Source of the DNA: CAYJBH01 sp964370605
GTDB taxonomy: Bacteria; Bacillota; Clostridia; Oscillospirales; Ruminococcaceae
NCBI GenBank assembly: GCA_964370605.1
Contig: CAYJJX010000009.1
Span: forward strand, 1-64,000
Length of the DNA: 64,000 bases
Direction of reading: 5' to 3'
This document shows, piece after piece, positions 60,036 to 64,000 of the stretch. The position numbers and the translations under genes are program-made. How positions within the stretch are numbered: the stretch's first letter is position 1; the number at the start of each line of letters is the position of its first letter. The notes under the pieces are model-generated. The model made no database searches. It had not been told where the DNA came from and saw only the letters and a list, made by a program, of their open reading frames with translations.

Positions 60036-61144
60036 ATGTGTTTTTCAATCACCTTTTTCATTTCTTCCCAAGATTCTTCCATGTCGGCAACTAGCTTAAA
60101 CTGCGTCCTTGCCCGATCAAGATTTTGACCGTCACGTGTTGTTTTGAAATAAATATCACCCTCAAGATAATCGGTTAAAAAACGCATACCGCATTCAAGA
60201 GTCATCAACTTTGCGCCGATTGGCATGTATTCTATCTCGGCTTTTGTCAGCGCTTCGCCACACCCCTCTAAAAATCCCCTTACATAAACTTCGAAAAGCG
60301 ACAGATCAAAATTAACCTTGGAGAGATCTTGCTCGTCCTCGGCGCTGTGGTTTGCGCCAAAGCGTATGGAGTCGCCAAAGTCGTTTATAGAGAGTCCCGG
60401 CATAACGGTATCGAGGTCGATAACGCATATTCCTTCTCCGCTTTCCTGATCTATCATAACATTATTCAGCTTGGTGTCATTATGGGTGACACGCAGTGGA
60501 AGTGTGCCATCTTTTAGGGCATTGAGCGCGAGAGAACAGTCTTTTTCACGATCCATGGCAAAAGCAATCTCGGCCGCCACATTTTTCACTCGATCAAAAC
60601 CATCCAGTTTGATAGCAGACTTCAAATTTTCAAGTCTTTGTACCGTGTTGTGAAAATCTGTTATCGTCTCATGAAGCGTGTCGGCAGGGTAGTCGGTGAG
60701 CAGTCGTTGAAAGTTTCCAAATGCCTTGCCTGAGGCATAAAAAAGTTCGGGCGTATCTGCTTTTTCAAGCGTTACTGCATCTTCGATAAAGCTGTAAAGG
60801 CGCCATGCTCGCCCCTCTTCATCGGTAAAGAAATTTTTGTTGTCCCGCGTCTTGATTACGGTCAACGTTTCACGTTCGGTGTCTCCGCCGTTCTTTACAA
60901 TTATCTCGCGCAAATAATCGGTAACCCCACAGATGTTTTCCATCAACTGCGCAGGGTTTTTAAAAGCCTTTTCGCTGATTCTTTGCAAAATATATCGAAC
61001 ACACTCTCCCTTTTCGGTCTGAGTATAGACGCAAAAAGTATTGTTCACATGACCGTGACCGTATGGCACGGCGCCAACCACATCGGCATCGAAATCATAT
61101 GCGGATATTGCAGAGGGAAGTGTTGAAATGTTTATGTTAAGCAT
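60032..61144 (-). CDS. Phosphotransferase, N-acetylhexosamine 1-kinase-like (APH fold)
   Basis: A 370-aa kinase of the aminoglycoside phosphotransferase fold. The catalytic loop is VTHNDTKLNNVMID and the metal loop VIDLDTVMPGL. The N-terminal YGHGHVNNTFCVYTQ and the YILQRISEKAFKNP segment match NahK-type hexosamine kinases. Two ATGs follow AAAAGG; the one at 61144 has better spacing than 61150. Eight bases past a Gfo/Idh gene, so it likely acts in the same amino-sugar pathway. The substrate is inferred from family resemblance only. Confidence 0.82.
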   Translation of the reverse strand: MLNINISTLPSAISAYDFDADVVGAVPYGHGHVNNTFCVYTQTEKGECVRYILQRISEKAFKNPAQLMENICGVTDYLREIIVKNGGDTERETLTVIKTRDNKNFFTDEEGRAWRLYSFIEDAVTLEKADTPELFYASGKAFGNFQRLLTDYPADTLHETITDFHNTVQRLENLKSAIKLDGFDRVKNVAAEIAFAMDREKDCSLALNALKDGTLPLRVTHNDTKLNNVMIDQESGEGICVIDLDTVMPGLSINDFGDSIRFGANHSAEDEQDLSKVNFDLSLFEVYVRGFLEGCGEALTKAEIEYMPIGAKLMTLECGMRFLTDYLEGDIYFKTTRDGQNLDRARTQFKLVADMEESWEEMKKVIEKHI

Positions 61145-61158
61145 AGTCATCCTTTTAT

Positions 61159-62439
61159 TTATTCGTGTCGTAAAGTTTCGATTTCTATCACCCTGCCGTT
61201 TTCAAGACGAGATTGCTCGGCGGCAAGCGCCACAAAATGACTTTCTAGCGACACATCCAGACCGGTGAGAGAATCGGTTACCGGTTCACCTTTCATGAGT
61301 GCAATAAACTCCGATACAATTCCACCGTCTCCGCCGCCATGACCGCTCTGCGCGTCTTTAGATATTTGGTATGATTTCATCTCTTTGCCAAATGGGTAAA
61401 CGGTAATGTCTCCTGTATGCATATCGATGACCAATTCACCGAGCGTACCCATGAATTTTGCTTGGCGACTATTAAACTGTGTTGTTCCGCACATGCTGAA
61501 ACCCATTGAGCTGCCGTCGGTCATCTCGATATTGACAACCTGATGGTCTACGACATCGTTGTCACATCTAAATACGCATCTTCCATAGCGTCCGTTCTTT
61601 ATTGCATCATAGATGCTTTCCACCGTCGGCGTGAGCGCCAGCACATCGTTGGGCCAATTTTTATTCCCGTTGCGTATGCCAAGCTTTGGATCGTCGATAT
61701 ATATCTTCTCGGCATCATATGGACAATCGGCTTTGACGGCGCATCCGCCCAGACACATCTCGGTACTGCCTTTTGGTGCATTTTCAGATTTGAAATATCG
61801 TGTGTTTCCAAAGGAACTTACCTTCTTGCTCGTTTTGTTTGCAAGCCAAAGGTACAGATCCATATCGTGACAACATTTTTGAAGAATCATAGGGCTCGCC
61901 TTTTCGACAACGCTGAAGTTGCCTCTTACAAAACTGTGAGCCTGATGCCAGTATCCTACATTTTCTATCGCCTGAATCGAGATGACCTCTCCGATTATTC
62001 GAGAATTTAATATCTCTTTGACCTTTTTGAAAAATGTAGTATACCTCAAAACGTGACACACAACTACATGTAAACCGGTTTCTTTTGCGACACGGTTTAT
62101 CTCTCGACATTCTTCAAGATCGGGCGAGACCGGTTTTTCCAACAAAATATGATATCCCAAATTCAATGCCGAAACTGCCTGTCTTACATGTTGCCGATCC
62201 ATGGTTGTAATACATACGGCGTCGGCAAGCTTCGGCTGTGCCAAAAGGTCTTCACCGCTTGAAAAACACACATTGCGCGGAAGATCTAACAGCTTTGCCA
62301 CCGCGTCCAGCTTTTTGCTGTCGATATCTGCTATTGCAACAACCTCAACTTCGTCGCTATACTTCAAAAACTCCGGAAGATATGCATCTTTCCCCCTGCT
62401 TCCAAGTCCTATAAAAGCAATCTTTATCTTATCGCTCAT
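61159..62439 (-). CDS. Gfo/Idh/MocA-family oxidoreductase (third)
   Basis: A 426-aa dehydrogenase-like protein. Rossmann motif AFIGLGSRGKDAYLPEF, catalytic Lys in LEKPVSPDLEE, and active-site Asp in KCCHDMDLYLWLAN. A Cys cluster CLGGCAVKADC in the middle is unusual for the family. GGAGG is six bases before the ATG. It is the first gene of a two-gene operon with the kinase and is divergent from an AraC regulator. Confidence 0.88.
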   Translation of the reverse strand: MSDKIKIAFIGLGSRGKDAYLPEFLKYSDEVEVVAIADIDSKKLDAVAKLLDLPRNVCFSSGEDLLAQPKLADAVCITTMDRQHVRQAVSALNLGYHILLEKPVSPDLEECREINRVAKETGLHVVVCHVLRYTTFFKKVKEILNSRIIGEVISIQAIENVGYWHQAHSFVRGNFSVVEKASPMILQKCCHDMDLYLWLANKTSKKVSSFGNTRYFKSENAPKGSTEMCLGGCAVKADCPYDAEKIYIDDPKLGIRNGNKNWPNDVLALTPTVESIYDAIKNGRYGRCVFRCDNDVVDHQVVNIEMTDGSSMGFSMCGTTQFNSRQAKFMGTLGELVIDMHTGDITVYPFGKEMKSYQISKDAQSGHGGGDGGIVSEFIALMKGEPVTDSLTGLDVSLESHFVALAAEQSRLENGRVIEIETLRHE

Positions 62440-62525
62440 AATTAACCTCCAAAAAATTGTCGGCGACAGGCTTTGTCGTCCTTCCTCCACATTATAATAG
62501 AGTTTTTCGGTCATAAACAGTATTA

Positions 62526-62554
62526 TTTGTCCGAAGATATTGCATTTTTGTCCG
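62526..62554. promoter_or_regulatory. Direct-repeat operator candidate for AraC
   Basis: TTTGTCCG occurs at 62526-62533 and again at 62547-62554, 21 bp apart, exactly two helical turns. AraC-type regulators commonly bind direct half-sites spaced this way. The pair lies between the divergent AraC gene and the dehydrogenase-kinase operon. Confidence 0.5.
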
Positions 62555-62598
62555 CTATTTATTACAATAATAACATGGAGTAACTCATAGGAATATTT

Positions 62599-63543
62599 AT
62601 GAAATATATCGCAACTACACTTCAAAATATGATTACCATAGATAAACTTATCTTGGTGCATTATTTCGAATACTCAAGTAAGGTCGAGTTCAGAGGGGAG
62701 CGACACAATTTTTGGGAGATGGTCTATGTAGATAACGGCTGTGTTGAGGTCTATGCCGACGGTGTCAGGCATATTGTGCATAGTGGTGAGATGATATTCC
62801 ATAAGCCAAACGAGTTCCACACCATTGCGGCACATGACTCAACGAATCCCAATCTCATAATTATCTCGTTCGTGGCAGATGGCAACTGTATTGATTTTTA
62901 CAACAACCTCCGTGTGAAGGTTAGCACTCATCAAAAAGTGCTTTTACACAAGGTCTTGCATGAGACAAGACTGGCGTTCAAGAACCCGATACACAGTCCG
63001 GGTGAAAACGCCGGAATGATAAGACGTGAAAATGCACCTTTGGGTAGTGAACAGTTGATAAAATCCTACCTCGAACAATTTTTGATTGATGTGTATCGAG
63101 AAGGCCAGTCCGGAACCGAGGAGTTTGAAAGAGGGGCAGACCTCAGTTTTATGCTGCCACAAAGCGAAAATCAGTATGTAGCCGAAACCCTAATATTTTT
63201 AAACAATAATATTACATCTAAACTGCACATTGCGCAGGTTTGTCAAGAAATAGGGATTGGACGATCCCGACTGCAACAACTTTTCAACGATGAGTTCGGC
63301 TGTGGGGTCATTGACTATTTCAACAAGCTAAAATCGGTGGCCGCAAAAAACCTTCTGCGCTCAACCACCCTGAACATAAACACGATTGCCGACAAACTGG
63401 GGTTCACCTCGGCTACATATTTCTCAAGACACTTTAAAAACACTTTTGGAATAACCCCAACGCAATACAGAAAAGCGGTATATGATGCTACACAAAACGC
63501 AAAAGGATTGATGGGGCTCAACGACACCGTTGAATGGAGTTGA
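62599..63543 (+). CDS. AraC-family transcriptional regulator
   Basis: A 314-aa regulator. A cupin-type sensor domain covers residues about 15-120 (FWEMVYVDNGCVEVYADG, HSGEMIFHKPNEFH), and the two C-terminal HTH motifs are at about 205-300 (QVCQEIGIGRSRLQQLF, then IADKLGFTSATYFSRHFK). Weak AGGAATATTT precedes the ATG. Sugar-binding cupins of this sort sense monosaccharides, so it probably controls the divergent dehydrogenase-kinase operon and perhaps the downstream lipoprotein. Confidence 0.92.
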   Translation: MKYIATTLQNMITIDKLILVHYFEYSSKVEFRGERHNFWEMVYVDNGCVEVYADGVRHIVHSGEMIFHKPNEFHTIAAHDSTNPNLIIISFVADGNCIDFYNNLRVKVSTHQKVLLHKVLHETRLAFKNPIHSPGENAGMIRRENAPLGSEQLIKSYLEQFLIDVYREGQSGTEEFERGADLSFMLPQSENQYVAETLIFLNNNITSKLHIAQVCQEIGIGRSRLQQLFNDEFGCGVIDYFNKLKSVAAKNLLRSTTLNINTIADKLGFTSATYFSRHFKNTFGITPTQYRKAVYDATQNAKGLMGLNDTVEWS

Positions 63544-63646
63544 ATTTGCTGTCTATTACATTAACCCTGCTGTTCGTTACATTCTTGCCGTCAAGCTCAA
63601 AATAATTGATATACTGTTTCGGTAAGATAAATTCATAGGGGCTTTT

Positions 63647-64000
63647 ATGAAAAAACTAATTTTATCCACACTTTTGGTGCTTTCTTTGTTCGCTGTATCC
63701 TGTACACCGAGAACGCAGGAATCGTCATCAGCGCCAAACAGCGACAGTTCATCGACTTTGCCGATCGAAACGACACTCGATTTACAGGTAGTAACCAACA
63801 TCTCGAATAACTTCGAGGCTACTTACTCGATAGGAACCGAGATAGGATTCTATCAAATGTCTGAGCAGAAAATCTACTATGTAGACTATGCGACGGCAAG
63901 TCGCCTGCCACTTTGCAGTGCACCCAACTGTGAACATAACGACGAGAGTTGTACGGCGTTTTTTAACGGGAACGGCATACTATTTTTAGACAACGATCAA
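63647..64000 (+). CDS. Lipoprotein (5' part, continues beyond window)
   Basis: The frame runs 118 codons to the window end without a stop. A signal peptide LILSTLLVLSLFAVSC ends at Cys19, a lipobox-like site for lipid attachment. A Ser/Pro/Thr-rich linker follows, then a C-x4-C-x-H-x4-C motif (LCSAPNCEHNDESC). That motif might bind a metal; I recall it in clostridial lipoproteins of unknown function. AGGGGC is five bases before the ATG. The rest of the gene is outside the window. Confidence 0.8.
   Translation, partial: MKKLILSTLLVLSLFAVSCTPRTQESSSAPNSDSSSTLPIETTLDLQVVTNISNNFEATYSIGTEIGFYQMSEQKIYYVDYATASRLPLCSAPNCEHNDESCTAFFNGNGILFLDNDQ

Overview
The window looks like part of the chromosome of an uncultured, low-to-mid GC Gram-positive anaerobe in class Clostridia, most likely Oscillospirales/Ruminococcaceae. 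This is inferred from gene content: a paired GlgC/GlgD, an AbrB protein with a zinc ribbon, a complete ECF energising module, an OadG/OadB sodium-pump pair, a C+ type S18, FemAB-type and TagGH-like genes, and Shine-Dalgarno sites reading AGAAAGGA. Most genes are chromosomal housekeeping genes on the minus strand. I saw no tRNA, rRNA, CRISPR array, insertion sequence or prophage.

Layout. 1-8072 (minus): the start of a cut-off gene, an MTA/SAH nucleosidase, a HisF-like/HisH-like pair, a beta-CASP nuclease, a double GT2 glycosyltransferase, a Wzm/Wzt-type exporter and RfbC. This is the edge of a surface-polysaccharide locus. 8185-12426: an MFS exporter with a divergent TetR regulator, a PHP phosphoesterase, a ThuA-like protein and GreA. 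12510-18252: a glycogen operon glgB-like/glgC/glgD/glgA behind a near-consensus promoter. Its GlgB homologue has lost all three catalytic acids. 18574-28354: an XRE regulator, AbrB, a chemotaxis receptor, a C_GCAxxG_C_C protein, HflK/HflC, PurB and OadG/OadB.

28359-45136 is dense housekeeping: rpsF-ssb-rpsR, a FemAB protein, TatD, a CorC-type protein that seems to start at an AUA codon, rnc, plsX, ecfA1-ecfA2-ecfT, an rRNA methyltransferase, glmM, ruvCAB, a purine permease and the CCA-adding enzyme. 45426-64000 is accessory: a large GT-C-like membrane protein, a sugar module (three Gfo/Idh/MocA dehydrogenases, two xylose-isomerase-like TIM barrels, a NahK-like kinase, an AraC regulator), a URO-D-family protein, a methyltransferase, an ABC/MATE export operon divergent from a marR-MATE operon, and a lipoprotein cut by the window end.

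The most unusual points are the pseudoenzyme GlgB, the D130Q HisF paralogue, the AUA start, an almost perfect 40-bp palindrome over the marR promoter, several structured non-coding stretches (ruvB-glmM gap, MATE leader, a leader with a terminator before the methyltransferase, a purine-riboswitch-like stretch), and a 53-codon minus-strand ORF near 47.5 kb.
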